Assembly: GCF_019748365.1 (NCBI RefSeq)
Contig: NZ_JAIEPN010000091.1
Span: forward strand, 23,025-87,024
DNA: 64,000 nt
Direction of reading: 5' to 3'
Origin: Novosphingobium sp.
Lineage (GTDB): Bacteria > Pseudomonadota > Alphaproteobacteria > Sphingomonadales > Sphingomonadaceae
Under the pieces are notes generated by a model, which saw only the letters and a list, made by a program, of their open reading frames with translations, searched no databases and was not told the DNA's origin. Below, in pieces: positions 44,360-52,980 of this stretch (its first letter is position 1; each line of letters starts with the position of its first letter). The position numbers and the translations under genes were made by a program.

Positions 44360-45485
44360 CGGCGATCCGCCGGTAAATGCGTACGAGGACTTCGAGGTCC
44401 TCCACCGCCACCGCCTCGTCGGTCTTGTGCATCGTTGCGTTGGTGAGGCCGAACTCGATCACCGGACACAGCGCGCGCAGGAAGCGGGCGTCGGAGGTGC
44501 CGCCGGTGGTCGAAAGTTCGGGCACCAGCCCCGTCTCCGCCTCGACTGCCGCCGAAACCAGCGCCGATTGCGCACCCGGTAGCGTGATGAACGCCTCGCC
44601 ATGGAGCGTGGCGCGGACTTCGGTGCGGTGCTTCGCGGCGATTTCCGTCACACGGTCGACCAGTGCTTGCCCGGTGTGGTGATCGTTGTAGCGGATCGAA
44701 AGCCGCGCGCGGGCCTCCGCCGGGATCACGTTGGTGGCGCGGTTGCCGACCTCGAGATCGGTGATCTCGAGGTTGGAAGGTTGGAACCAGTCGCTTCCTT
44801 CATCGAGCACCAGCGCGTCGAGCTCGGCCAGCAGGGCGACGAGGCGCGGGATCGGGTTGTCCGCCAGATGCGGATAGGCGACATGGCCCTGCGCCCCCTT
44901 GGCGGTGAGCCAGACGTTGACCGAACCGCGGCGGCCGATCTTCACCATATCGCCCAGCCGGTGGACCGATGTCGGCTCACCCACAAGGCAGAAATCGGGG
45001 ATCGCGCCGACTTCGCGCATGTGGGCGATGAGCGGGACGGTGCCGTGCTTGGCGGGGCCTTCCTCGTCGCCGGTGATAATGAAGCTGATCGTGCCGGCCT
45101 CGGCGGGAATCTGCTCGACAGCGCAGACCATCGCGGCAATCGCGCCCTTCATGTCGACCGCGCCGCGCCCATAGAGCATCCGGCCGCCGGGCACTTCGCG
45201 CAAGTCTGCGGTGAACGGCCCGCTCGACCAGCCCTCGCCCGGAGGGACGACATCGAGGTGGCCGGCAAAGGCAAAGTGGCGCGAACCCGCCGGGCCCTGC
45301 CGGATCGCGAAGAGATTTTCGACCGGACCTTCAGGCGGCTCGCCCGCAAGAAAGCGGTGCACCGCAAAGCCCATGGGGGCGAGCATGGCTTCGAGACAAT
45401 CGAACACCGCGCCGGTGGCGGGCGTGATGCTGGGCGCCTCGATCAGCGCGGCGGTGCGGGCAAGGACATCATTGGCAGGCGGCAT
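44343..45485 (-). CDS. dapE: Succinyl-diaminopimelate desuccinylase
   Basis: DapE releases succinate from N-succinyl-LL-diaminopimelate in the lysine/peptidoglycan precursor pathway. ATG 45485 gives 380 residues; the longer track frame runs into the divergent cupin gene. Metal and catalytic motifs of the M20 family are present: FAGHLDVVPPG (His and Asp), AVDMKGAIAAM (bridging Asp), ITGDEEGPA (Glu-Glu) and the C-terminal metal-binding His in EFGLTNATMHKTDE. SIRYNDHHTG marks the dimerisation lid. It converges on smr with a 17-base overlap. Confidence 0.95.
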   Translation of the reverse strand: MPPANDVLARTAALIEAPSITPATGAVFDCLEAMLAPMGFAVHRFLAGEPPEGPVENLFAIRQGPAGSRHFAFAGHLDVVPPGEGWSSGPFTADLREVPGGRMLYGRGAVDMKGAIAAMVCAVEQIPAEAGTISFIITGDEEGPAKHGTVPLIAHMREVGAIPDFCLVGEPTSVHRLGDMVKIGRRGSVNVWLTAKGAQGHVAYPHLADNPIPRLVALLAELDALVLDEGSDWFQPSNLEITDLEVGNRATNVIPAEARARLSIRYNDHHTGQALVDRVTEIAAKHRTEVRATLHGEAFITLPGAQSALVSAAVEAETGLVPELSTTGGTSDARFLRALCPVIEFGLTNATMHKTDEAVAVEDLEVLVRIYRRIAVSALS

Positions 45486-45529
45486 GGTCCCGCGATAGAC
45501 GAGTGCCTGGCGTGAAGGAAGGACCCGAA

Positions 45530-45994
45530 ATGCCCAAACTTGATCTCGCCGCAATCCCCGAGACCAACCGGACCGGATATCCTGCGCCCTTTGACGCAGA
45601 AGTCGAAGGACGGTGGTACAGGCGGCTCGGGCAGGCCAGCGGGTTCGGGCACCTCTCGGTAAGCCATGTCGTGCTGAGACCCGGGGCGTGGTCATCCCAT
45701 CGGCATTGGCATGCCAGCGAGGACGAGTTCGTCGTGATGTTATCCGGCGAAGCGCATCTTTTCGATGACCATGGCACCCACATTCTGCGCGCGGGAGACT
45801 GTGCCAGCTTTCCGGCCGGAGAAGCGAACGGCCACCATCTGCGCAATCTATCGAATGCAGATTGTGTGTTCATCGTCGCCAGCGCAGGGGATCGGACCGG
45901 GGGCGGAATCTACTCGGACATCGACATGCAGTTCAACGCGGACGGCTACTTTCACAAGGACGGCACGCCCTACGGCTCGGCGCGAACGCCTTGA
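45530..45994 (+). CDS. Cupin-domain protein
   Basis: ATG 45530 is preferred over GTG 45503 because GAAGGA lies about 7 bases ahead; 154 residues. A single small-barrel cupin is clear: SHRHWHASEDEFVVMLSGEAHLFDDHG provides the first metal-binding set and AGEANGHHLRNLSNADCVF the second. A tail (DIDMQFNADGYFHKDGTPYG) is common in one cupin group. Such proteins bind a divalent metal; the substrate is unknown. It is divergent from dapE by 44 bases. Confidence 0.82.
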   Translation: MPKLDLAAIPETNRTGYPAPFDAEVEGRWYRRLGQASGFGHLSVSHVVLRPGAWSSHRHWHASEDEFVVMLSGEAHLFDDHGTHILRAGDCASFPAGEANGHHLRNLSNADCVFIVASAGDRTGGGIYSDIDMQFNADGYFHKDGTPYGSARTP

Positions 45995-46034
45995 ATGATC
46001 TGCGACGTAATTGCCGAGCGCGCAGATGGCATGT

Positions 46035-46050
46035 GATGTGAGATCACATC
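46035..46050. promoter_or_regulatory. Perfect palindrome upstream of the small membrane protein gene
   Basis: GATGTGAGATCACATC has two perfect 7-base arms around a 2-base centre, 22 bases before ATG 46073. The arms TGTGA/TCACA resemble CRP half-sites, but the spacing is 2 rather than 6, so it is more likely an operator for another dimeric regulator overlapping the promoter or leader. Confidence 0.5.
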
Positions 46051-46072
46051 CGGGTAGCGGAGGCCTGCCGAC

Positions 46073-46495
46073 ATGCAATCACGCGCGTTTCACAAGCTCT
46101 GGCTGAAAGTGGCCGCGGTGATCGTGGGCTCGTTCGGGCCGGTGTTTTTCCTCGGCACGATGCTGGCCACGGCCGAGCCCGCGCGCTTCACGCTTGATCT
46201 GCTGAGCTGGCCGGTGGACGGCAGCGTGACCTACGCCGCGCCCGACACGCGGTTTCTCTCCGCGCTGACCGGCGGCTTCCTGCTGGGCTGGGGCGTGACG
46301 ATCTGGTGTCTTGCGCAATGGGTCCACGATGCCGCGCCCGAAGCAGTGCGGCGGACGGTGGTGACGGGCCTGCTCGCATGGTTCTGCCTCGATAGCGCGG
46401 GCTCGATCGCATCGGGCAATGCCGCCAATGCGGCAATCAACGTGATCGTGCTGCTGACGGCGGTCGGGCCGCTGTGGCGTCCGGCGAAGGATTAG
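46073..46495 (+). CDS. Small membrane protein of unknown function
   Basis: The 140-residue product has four predicted hydrophobic helices (VAAVIVGSFGPVFFLGTML; FLSALTGGFLLGWGVTIWCLAQW; VVTGLLAWFCLDSAGSIA; AAINVIVLLTAVGPLW). I do not recognise a family. A perfect palindrome sits just before the start, implying its own regulation. It ends with a 4-base tail-to-tail overlap with the GST gene. Confidence 0.7.
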   Translation: MQSRAFHKLWLKVAAVIVGSFGPVFFLGTMLATAEPARFTLDLLSWPVDGSVTYAAPDTRFLSALTGGFLLGWGVTIWCLAQWVHDAAPEAVRRTVVTGLLAWFCLDSAGSIASGNAANAAINVIVLLTAVGPLWRPAKD

Positions 46496-47160
46496 ATTTC
46501 GGCCGCTACATCGAACTTGGGGATAGTCCAAAGCTCCTGAGCGGCAGCAGCACGCCAGGCTTCGAGCCATTCGTGCTCCCAGATCGCGTCCATATAGGCG
46601 GCGGCAAAGCCGGGCACGGGCACGCCATACTGGCGGAAGCGAACGACAACCGGCGCAAAGAAGATGTCTGCCGCACCAAAGGTGCCAAAGAGAAACGGGC
46701 CGCCCTTGCCGAAGCGGGCACGCGCCTGGGCCCAGAGGGTGAGGATGCGGGTGGCATCGGCGCGCACGGCACCGCTCAGCGGCTTTTCAAAGGGATCGAT
46801 GCGCAAGTTCATCGGCAGCTCGCTGCGCAGCGCGGCGAAACCCGAATGCATTTCCGCCACCATCGCGCGGGCCATGGCGCGGGCATCATCGGCCTTGGGC
46901 CAATAGCGATCGCGCCCCACTTTATCGGCCAGATATTCAAGGATCGCGAGGCTGTCCCACACCACGCTTTCGCCGTCCCACAGCACCGGCACTTTGCCGG
47001 CCGCAGGGGCAAGCTCGGGAATCGCACCCTTGGCCTCATCCCAGCCATCGCCATAGAGCGGGATCACCTGCGTTTCGAACGCAAGGCCGGATTGGCGAGC
47101 CGCGAGCCAACCACGCAAGGACCAGCTGGAATAGGAACGATTGCCGATGACGAGTTTCAT
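46492..47160 (-). CDS. Glutathione S-transferase family protein
   Basis: The 222 residues have the GST layout: a thioredoxin-like N-domain (MKLVIGNRSYSSWSLRGWLAA, cis-Pro KVPVLWDGESVVWDSLAILEYLAD) and a helical C-domain (FGAADIFFAPVVVRFRQYG). The N-terminal NRSYSSWSLR pattern, with Ser residues in the glutathione-activating position, is shared with the second GST at 56003-56686, so the two are paralogues. The physiological substrate is not known. Confidence 0.88.
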   Translation of the reverse strand: MKLVIGNRSYSSWSLRGWLAARQSGLAFETQVIPLYGDGWDEAKGAIPELAPAAGKVPVLWDGESVVWDSLAILEYLADKVGRDRYWPKADDARAMARAMVAEMHSGFAALRSELPMNLRIDPFEKPLSGAVRADATRILTLWAQARARFGKGGPFLFGTFGAADIFFAPVVVRFRQYGVPVPGFAAAYMDAIWEHEWLEAWRAAAAQELWTIPKFDVAAEI

Positions 47161-47296
47161 GCGCGGGCAGGCCTAACCCTTCCGTGCTGCGCTGTCGAGG
47201 CGGCGGGCAAGGTTAGTTTTTTGGGTACAAGCCTGCCGGTGTCGCGCGGATAGGCGGCGCAACCGGGCGACAAGGGGGTTCGCGCGATACAGCCGC

Positions 47297-49258
47297 ATGG
47301 CATCGAAGGCTGACGTGGCTGCTCCGCCCTTTGTGGCGGCAGACGGATCTCCCGAGCGGGGTTCCGGCCAACGCCCCTTGCCCGTCGTGCAGTTCCTGCG
47401 CCTGCGCAAGCAGCTGCCGCCAATGTACCTCATCCTCACAATGAACGCGGCGGCGCTGGCCTACACGCATGAGGGCATCGCGCCGCCATCGCTGACGCTG
47501 TGGCTGCCGGGCGGGCTGATCATCGCGTGCATCATCCGGGTGCTGCAATGGATGCGCCCGATCGATGAGAATGCGATCAGCAAGGAGCTTGCGCTGAGCC
47601 TGCTGCGGCGCACCGAGATCATGGCGGCGGCGCTCTCGCTGCTCTTCGTGACATGGGCGCTGGCGCTAGACCAGTTCGGCCATGGCGATGAACATGGCCA
47701 CGTTACCGTGTTCGTGGCGATCACCGTGATGGGCTGCATCTTCTGCCTGAGCTATCTGCCCCGCGCAGCGCACCTCGTCTGCCTTGTCGTGCTGGGCATA
47801 TTCCTCACCTACTGTCTAGCCCGCGGGACGGTGACGATGGCATCGATGGCGGTGAATATCCTGATGGTGAGCGTGGTGGTGCTCAAGGTGCTGCGCGATT
47901 CCTACGGGTCGTTCACGGCGCTTGAGGATTCGCAGGCCGCGCTGCATCGCGAGCGGGTTCAGGCCCAGCGCCTGGCAGAGGAAAACGCGCGCCTCGCGCA
48001 CTCCGATCCGCTGACCGGCTTGCCCAATCGCCGCTACTTCTTCGCCCGGCTCGATGCGCTGCTGGCGCGCGGAGAGCCCGCGCCGCCCTTTGCGATCGGG
48101 GTGATCGATCTCGACCGGTTCAAGCCGATCAACGATGTCCACGGCCACGCGCAGGGTGACCGGCTGCTGCAGGTGATCGGCGAGAGGCTGCGCAGCGCGA
48201 CAGGGCCCGATGCGGTGATCGCAAGGCTTGGCGGCGACGAGTTCGGGATCATCATCGAAGACTCGATGGAAGCAGCCGAAACCATGGGCACCTGGCTGTG
48301 CGAGCGGGTGCAGGAACCGGTGCCGCTGGGCGACATTGTGGTCTCGGTCGGTTGCTCGGTGGGCCTTGCAGCGTGGCCGGAAGCGGGCACTTCGGCGCAC
48401 GACCTGTTCGACCGCGCGGACTTTGCGCTTTATCACGCGAAGAGGGCGCGGCGCGGCGGAATCGTGCGTTTTTCGTGCGATCTGGAGCGGATGATCCGCT
48501 CCGAGCAGGCGCTGGAAGCGGCCTTGCAGAGCGCGGATCTGAAGCGCGAGCTGGCGATGGTCTATCAGCCGATCGTGCGCACGCGTTCGTTGGCGATGGT
48601 CGGGGTGGAAGCGCTGGCACGCTGGGAATCGCCGGCCATCGGCGCGGTGCCGGCCGAGCAGCTGTTTGCCACCGCCGAGCGGCTTGGCATGGCGCGCACG
48701 GTCACGCTTGCTGCGTTCGAGCGGGTGCTGGCAGACTTCACCCGTCTGCCGCACGAGCAGCGCCTTTCGTTCAATCTTGCGCCAACCGATATTGCCGATC
48801 CGGGCACGGTGGCCGCGCTGATCGAGCGGATCGCGCGGAGCGGGATCGATGCAGAGCGGCTGGTGTTCGAGATTACCGAGACTTCGCTGATCGGCGATTT
48901 CGGCGCAGCGCGCTCCGCGCTCGAACAGCTGCGCGCCTGTGGGGCCAAGATTGCACTCGACGATTTCGGGACGGGCTATTCGAGCCTCAGCACGCTGCAC
49001 ATGCTGCCGATCGATATCATCAAGATCGACCGCAGCTTCGCGGTGCGGCTCGACGATGGCGAAGGCCGGCGACTGGTGCGCGCGATCTTCGATCTCACGC
49101 GCTCGCTGCGGCTGGAATGCGTGTTCGAGGGGATCGAGACCGAAATGCAGCTGATGGAAGCGACGCTGGCCGGCTTCCACTATGCTCAGGGCTATTTCAT
49201 CGAGCGGCCGGTGGCGCTTGATCTGCTGCTGGAGCGGCAGGCCTCGCGCGCGGCCTAG
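47297..49258 (+). CDS. Membrane-bound GGDEF-EAL cyclic-di-GMP protein
   Basis: The 653-residue protein has five or six N-terminal membrane helices (roughly 35-195), a short coiled coil (AALHRERVQAQRLAEENARL), a GGDEF domain with intact GGDEF at 312-316 and an EAL domain with intact EALARW at 438. Later EAL residues (ETSLIGDF, DDFGTGYSSLSTL, IKIDRSF) are also conserved, so both cyclase and phosphodiesterase activity are possible. I see no RxxD inhibitory site before GGDEF. The signal sensed by the membrane part is unknown. It ends with a 4-base overlap with engB. Confidence 0.93.
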   Translation: MASKADVAAPPFVAADGSPERGSGQRPLPVVQFLRLRKQLPPMYLILTMNAAALAYTHEGIAPPSLTLWLPGGLIIACIIRVLQWMRPIDENAISKELALSLLRRTEIMAAALSLLFVTWALALDQFGHGDEHGHVTVFVAITVMGCIFCLSYLPRAAHLVCLVVLGIFLTYCLARGTVTMASMAVNILMVSVVVLKVLRDSYGSFTALEDSQAALHRERVQAQRLAEENARLAHSDPLTGLPNRRYFFARLDALLARGEPAPPFAIGVIDLDRFKPINDVHGHAQGDRLLQVIGERLRSATGPDAVIARLGGDEFGIIIEDSMEAAETMGTWLCERVQEPVPLGDIVVSVGCSVGLAAWPEAGTSAHDLFDRADFALYHAKRARRGGIVRFSCDLERMIRSEQALEAALQSADLKRELAMVYQPIVRTRSLAMVGVEALARWESPAIGAVPAEQLFATAERLGMARTVTLAAFERVLADFTRLPHEQRLSFNLAPTDIADPGTVAALIERIARSGIDAERLVFEITETSLIGDFGAARSALEQLRACGAKIALDDFGTGYSSLSTLHMLPIDIIKIDRSFAVRLDDGEGRRLVRAIFDLTRSLRLECVFEGIETEMQLMEATLAGFHYAQGYFIERPVALDLLLERQASRAA

Positions 49259-49917
49259 ATCGCAGCGTCCTCGAGGATCGCGGCGCGCAGTTCGGGGATG
49301 CCCATCTTGAGTTCGGACGAGGTGACATGGATCTGCGGGAACGCGGCCGTCCGCTTGCGCGCGGCGGCCTCGGTTGCCGCGACAGTGGCGGCGAGTTCGC
49401 TGGCATTGATCTTGTCCGCCTTGGTGAGGACGACGCGGTAACCGACAGCCGCCTCGTCGAGCATCCGCATCATGTCCTCGTCGACCGGCTTGATGCCGTG
49501 GCGCGCATCAACGAGCAGCAGCGTGCGCTTGAGCACGACGCGGCCGCGCAGGAAATCGCGCACGAGCCGCTTCCACTGCTCGGTGACGCTGGGCGGCGCC
49601 TTGGCGAAGCCGTATCCTGGCATATCGACCAGCCGCATCTGGATCGGCTCGCCCACATCGAAGAAATTGAGTTCCTGCGTGCGCCCCGGCGTGACCGAAG
49701 TGCGCGCCAGCGAATTGCGCCCGGTGAGCGCGTTGAGCAGCGAGGACTTGCCAACATTCGAGCGGCCCGAGAATGCGATCTCGGGCACGGCAGGATCAGG
49801 CAGGAACTTCAGCGCGGGCGCGGACTTGAGGAACGTGATGGGCCCGGCAAACAGACGCCGCGCGCGCTCCTCAAACGCGGCGCGCGCCGCGGCTTCCGCT
49901 TCGGTCAATCCGGTCAT
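49255..49917 (-). CDS. engB: Ribosome biogenesis GTPase EngB/YihA
   Basis: EngB is an essential GTPase in large-subunit assembly. Its 220 residues carry G1 GRSNVGKSSLLNALTGR, the G2 threonine in RTSVTPGRTQELNFF, G3 VDMPGYGFAKAP and G4 LTKADKI. The start ATG overlaps the yidC stop as ATGA. It is last in the rpmH-rnpA-yidD-yidC-engB block, a conserved alphaproteobacterial order. Confidence 0.95.
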   Translation of the reverse strand: MTGLTEAEAAARAAFEERARRLFAGPITFLKSAPALKFLPDPAVPEIAFSGRSNVGKSSLLNALTGRNSLARTSVTPGRTQELNFFDVGEPIQMRLVDMPGYGFAKAPPSVTEQWKRLVRDFLRGRVVLKRTLLLVDARHGIKPVDEDMMRMLDEAAVGYRVVLTKADKINASELAATVAATEAAARKRTAAFPQIHVTSSELKMGIPELRAAILEDAAI

Positions 49918-51728
49918 CGCGTCTTCGGCTTGCGCGGAGTGGTCTTCTGCTCGCGCGCGGCGACGCGGTCGATATCAAGCTGGTCCTTGTCCGCCTGCGC
50001 CTTCAGCTGGGGATGCTTGCTGTAGAGGTACTTCTGCTGCGCGATGGTGAGCAGGTTCGAGGTGATCCAGTAGATCAGCAGGCCCGCCGCGAAGGGGGCC
50101 ATCACGAACATCATCATCCACGGCATCAGCGCCATGACCTGCTGCTGCGCCGGGTCCATCGCCGCGGGCTGCAGCTTGAACTGCGCCCACATCGTGATGC
50201 CGAGCAGAATCGCCAGCACGCCGATAGCGAGGAAGGCGGGCGGGGTGAACGGCAGCAGGCCGAACAGGTTGAGCACGTGCAGCGGATCGGGCGCCGAGAG
50301 ATCCTTGATCCACAAGTAGAAGGGCTGGTGGCGCATCTCGATGGTGAGCACGAGCACCTTGTAGAGCGCGAAGAACACCGGGATCTGCAGGAAGATCGGC
50401 AGGCAGCCGGCGAGCGGATTGACGCCTTCCGCCTTGTAGAGCGCCATGATTTCCTGCTGCTGCTTCTGCTTGTCGTCCTTGAAGCGTTCCTGGATGACCT
50501 TGAGCTTGGGCTGGATCGCGCGCATCGCCGCCATCGAGGCGAACTGGCGCTGCGCGACCGGGAACATGATGCCGCGCACGATCACGGTGAGCAGGATGAT
50601 CGCAAGGCCGAAGTTGTGCACCGCGCGGAACAGCGCATCGAGCAGCCAGAAGATCGGCTTCTCGAACCAACGGAACCAGCCCCAGTCGATCGAGAGCGAG
50701 AGGTTGGTGGCCCCCTGCTTCTCGTAGGCTTCAAGGACGTTGTTTTCCTTGGCACCGGCGAAGAGGCGCACCGTCTGCGCGGCGGTCTGCCCCGGGGCGA
50801 TGGTCGCGACAGGGTAGATCAGATCGGCCCGGAAGATATCGCCGCCAACGTTGCGGAAATCGCCCTTGGGCTGGGCAGCGCCGTTCGCGGTGTCGGGGAT
50901 CAGCGCCGAGAGCCAGTAGATATCGGTAAAGCCGATCCAGTTGGCCGAACCTGCAGGGCTGACGGTGCCGGCGGTCTTCACGTCGGAATAGTTGTTGTCG
51001 AACGTCACCGCGCCATCGAACGCCGCGATCGGGCCCGAGTGGACGTTCCAAGTATCGAGGCTGGCGGTGCGGTCGGTGCGGTTGACGAGGGCAAAGGGCT
51101 TGACCGCAACGGGCGCTCCGCCAGCGTTGCTGACCGACTGCGTGACGGTGATCATGTAATCGGAATCGATCGCATAGCGGATCGCGAAAGTCTGTCCGGT
51201 GGGGTTGGTCCATTTCAGCGTGACGGGCGTGGCGGGCGTCAGCTTTGCGCCTTCGGCCTGCCACAACGTATCGGGTCCGGGCGCGGCGACGCCGTTCTGG
51301 CCGATCCAGCCGACTTGCGCATAGTGCTGCGCAGGCGTGCCGGCGGGCGAGAACAGGCGCACCGGCGCGCTGTTCTTGTCGAGCGTTTCGCGGTGGCGGA
51401 CAAGCGTCAGATCATCGACGAGGCCGCCGAGGAGGTTGATCGAACCCTTGAGCCCGGGTGCATCGACGGGAATGCGGTGACCGGCGGCAAGCGCCTGGGC
51501 CAGATCCTGCTTTTCCAGCGCGACGTCACCCGGCGCCTGCAGGCCGCCTTCACGGGTCGGCTTGAGCGCGGGCGCGGGAGCACCGGGTGCGGCTGCACCA
51601 GCGGCGGCAGGGGCACCCGCGACAGGCTTGGCAGGCTGCGGGTAATAGTACCGCATGCCAAGATCCCAGCCGACCAGCATGATGGCCATGAGCACCATCG
51701 CCAGGATTACGTTGCGCTGATTTTCCAC
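49914..51728 (-). CDS. yidC: Membrane protein insertase YidC
   Basis: YidC inserts and folds inner-membrane proteins, alone or with SecYEG. The 604-residue protein has an N-terminal signal anchor (VILAMVLMAIMLVGWDLGM), a Pro/Ala-rich spacer, the large periplasmic beta domain (about 60-350), and the conserved five-helix core beginning FGLAIILLTVIVRGIMFPVAQRQFASMAAM with the hydrophilic-groove arginine. The C-terminal tail is basic. yidD lies 54 bases upstream. Confidence 0.97.
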   Translation of the reverse strand: MENQRNVILAMVLMAIMLVGWDLGMRYYYPQPAKPVAGAPAAAGAAAPGAPAPALKPTREGGLQAPGDVALEKQDLAQALAAGHRIPVDAPGLKGSINLLGGLVDDLTLVRHRETLDKNSAPVRLFSPAGTPAQHYAQVGWIGQNGVAAPGPDTLWQAEGAKLTPATPVTLKWTNPTGQTFAIRYAIDSDYMITVTQSVSNAGGAPVAVKPFALVNRTDRTASLDTWNVHSGPIAAFDGAVTFDNNYSDVKTAGTVSPAGSANWIGFTDIYWLSALIPDTANGAAQPKGDFRNVGGDIFRADLIYPVATIAPGQTAAQTVRLFAGAKENNVLEAYEKQGATNLSLSIDWGWFRWFEKPIFWLLDALFRAVHNFGLAIILLTVIVRGIMFPVAQRQFASMAAMRAIQPKLKVIQERFKDDKQKQQQEIMALYKAEGVNPLAGCLPIFLQIPVFFALYKVLVLTIEMRHQPFYLWIKDLSAPDPLHVLNLFGLLPFTPPAFLAIGVLAILLGITMWAQFKLQPAAMDPAQQQVMALMPWMMMFVMAPFAAGLLIYWITSNLLTIAQQKYLYSKHPQLKAQADKDQLDIDRVAAREQKTTPRKPKTR

Positions 51729-51782
51729 TCTGCCTCGCGTCGAAAAGTCGTGTCTGCCGGATATGCTGTCACGGCACCGGCC

Positions 51783-51995
51783 CTAGGGAACAGGATCATA
51801 GCCGTGGCCACCCCAAGGATGGCAGCGCAATAGCCGCTTCACCGTCAGCCAACCACCCTTAATCGCACCGTGTTTGCCGAGCGCCTCGATCGCATATTGC
51901 GAACACGAAGGGCTGTAGCGGCACGAGGGCGGGAGGACCGCCGAAGGGCCGATTTGCCAGAGGCGGACCAGTGCGATCAGCAGACGTCGGATCAC
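51783..51995 (-). CDS. yidD: Membrane protein insertion efficiency factor YidD
   Basis: This 70-residue cysteine-containing protein matches the YidD family: [46 protein letters not shown], with the three-cysteine pattern. It is thought to help YidC-dependent insertion at the membrane face. The start is GTG 51995, overlapping the rnpA stop (GTGA), which couples the two. Confidence 0.95.
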   Translation of the reverse strand: MIRRLLIALVRLWQIGPSAVLPPSCRYSPSCSQYAIEALGKHGAIKGGWLTVKRLLRCHPWGGHGYDPVP

Positions 51996-52390
51996 TTGCC
52001 CCGTCCTTTCGGCTTGCCCTTGCTGCCGGGCCTGCGGGGCGGATCGCCCTTGCCCGCCGCCACGCGGGAAAGCGCGGCTTCGAGTTCCTGGCGCAGCAGC
52101 GCAAAATCGCGCTCAATCCCGTTCTCGCGCCCGATCAGCACGTGGTCTGCGCCGGCGATTCCTTGCGCGGGCAGCACTTCCCGCGCGAGCGCGCGCAGGC
52201 GGCGCTTCATGCGGTTGCGGGCGACTGCGTTGCCGATGCGCTTGGTGACGGTGACTCCGAAGCGCAGCAGGCCATCCGGGCGCGCCAGCGGGTTCACCAA
52301 AAGCACGAAACCGGGCCTTGCGACCCGGATTCCGTTGTTCGCGGCGAGGAAATCGACGCGCTTCGCAATGGTTTCCAGCTTGCCCCCCAT
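51992..52390 (-). CDS. rnpA: Ribonuclease P protein component
   Basis: RnpA is the protein subunit of RNase P for tRNA 5' maturation. ATG 52390 gives 132 residues beginning [14 protein letters not shown], which is where the family homology starts; no good ribosome binding site precedes it, so translation may depend on rpmH just 26 bases upstream. The RNR motif helix is clear ([19 protein letters not shown]). A basic low-complexity tail ([16 protein letters not shown]) extends the C-terminus. The track ORF runs through rpmH in another frame. Confidence 0.92.
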   Translation of the reverse strand: MGGKLETIAKRVDFLAANNGIRVARPGFVLLVNPLARPDGLLRFGVTVTKRIGNAVARNRMKRRLRALAREVLPAQGIAGADHVLIGRENGIERDFALLRQELEAALSRVAAGKGDPPRRPGSKGKPKGRGK

Positions 52391-52416
52391 CGCAGGGGCA
52401 GCCGGGCCCTCGGCGA

Positions 52417-52551
52417 TCAGGCCGAGAGCTTCTTGCGGCCGCGGGCGCGGCGGGCGCGGAGCACCTTGCGGCCACCGACAGTGGCCATGCGGGCGCGGAA
52501 GCCGTGGCGGCGGGCACGCACGAGGTTGCTGGGCTGGAAAGTGCGCTTCAT
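52417..52551 (-). CDS. rpmH: Ribosomal protein L34
   Basis: This is a 44-residue gene not in the ORF track. The translation [20 protein letters not shown] ... ending [11 protein letters not shown] is the full bacterial L34 sequence. It lies 26 bases ahead of rnpA in the classical order and about 65 bases downstream of a good promoter. Confidence 0.97.
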   Translation of the reverse strand: MKRTFQPSNLVRARRHGFRARMATVGGRKVLRARRARGRKKLSA

Positions 52552-52622
52552 CGGTTTGCTCTTTTCGTTCGAATCGGTTTGACCGCAGCCTGCGCGAAAC
52601 GCGGCCCGGAATCAGGAGCGCG

Positions 52623-52651
52623 CCGATACGCTGCGATGCCCTCGCAGTCAA
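52623..52651 (-). promoter_or_regulatory. Promoter of the rpmH operon
   Basis: On the minus strand TTGACT and TATCGG are separated by 17 bases, giving a leader of about 65 bases before rpmH. The -35 element is near consensus. Confidence 0.6.
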
Positions 52652-52705
52652 GCACTGCGGCGGCTTTCCGGACTTCTCCGCTCTCCCGCCGCATTGATAA
52701 CGCTG

Positions 52706-52770
52706 ACAGAAAAAAGGCCCGGTCGTTGCCAACCGGGCCTGAAAGTTTTGGGAGAGGATGCCTGAAAGGC
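52706..52770 (-). ncRNA. Candidate small RNA upstream of rpmH
   Basis: About 65 bases between a promoter-like pair (52777-52805) and a strong terminator (52710-52740). The predicted transcript has a small 5' hairpin around GCCTTTCAGGC, an unpaired pyrimidine stretch CATCCTCTCCC that could pair with ribosome binding sites, then the terminator. This layout matches alphaproteobacterial trans-acting sRNAs in which a C/U-rich loop targets Shine-Dalgarno sequences. The alternative is that the hairpin simply ends the transcript of the stress-protein gene 240 bases upstream. Confidence 0.5.
52710..52740 (-). terminator. Rho-independent terminator (candidate sRNA / usp transcript)
   Basis: A perfect 9-base stem AGGCCCGGT/ACCGGGCCT with an 8-base loop is followed on the minus strand by TTTTT. 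It works in the minus direction only. Confidence 0.85.
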
Positions 52771-52776
52771 AGCTTT

Positions 52777-52805
52777 CATATGCAACTATCCCACTTTCTT
52801 CGCAA
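52777..52805 (-). promoter_or_regulatory. Candidate promoter of the small RNA
   Basis: On the minus strand TTGCGA and CATATG are separated by exactly 17 bases and point to a start near 52770. The -10 match is moderate. Confidence 0.4.
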
Positions 52806-52980
52806 GTGCGAAATGGACCATAATGGTTGCACTTTTTGCAATCCCCTCACAACAATCGCCCGGAGGCCGCCGATTTCCATCGTCATTACAGCACTATGAC
52901 TCCTTGGCATCGCGCCGATGCCAAAATCGGATAGCGCTCTCGCTGCGTCGCAACATGCCCCAAGGGGAAGGTAACGGGCC

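Larger units (their letters stand above)
52552..52980. other. 429-base gap with rpmH promoter and a candidate sRNA
   Basis: No protein gene is credible here. The right part is downstream of the universal stress gene. The middle holds a promoter-hairpin-terminator unit (candidate sRNA, minus strand) and the left part holds the rpmH promoter and leader. The track ORFs crossing this gap have no supporting features. Confidence 0.7.

Noticed and set aside
52552-52980. Possible replication origin beside rpmH
   Set aside because: rpmH-rnpA can lie near oriC, but I see no dnaA gene and no cluster of DnaA boxes in the gap.
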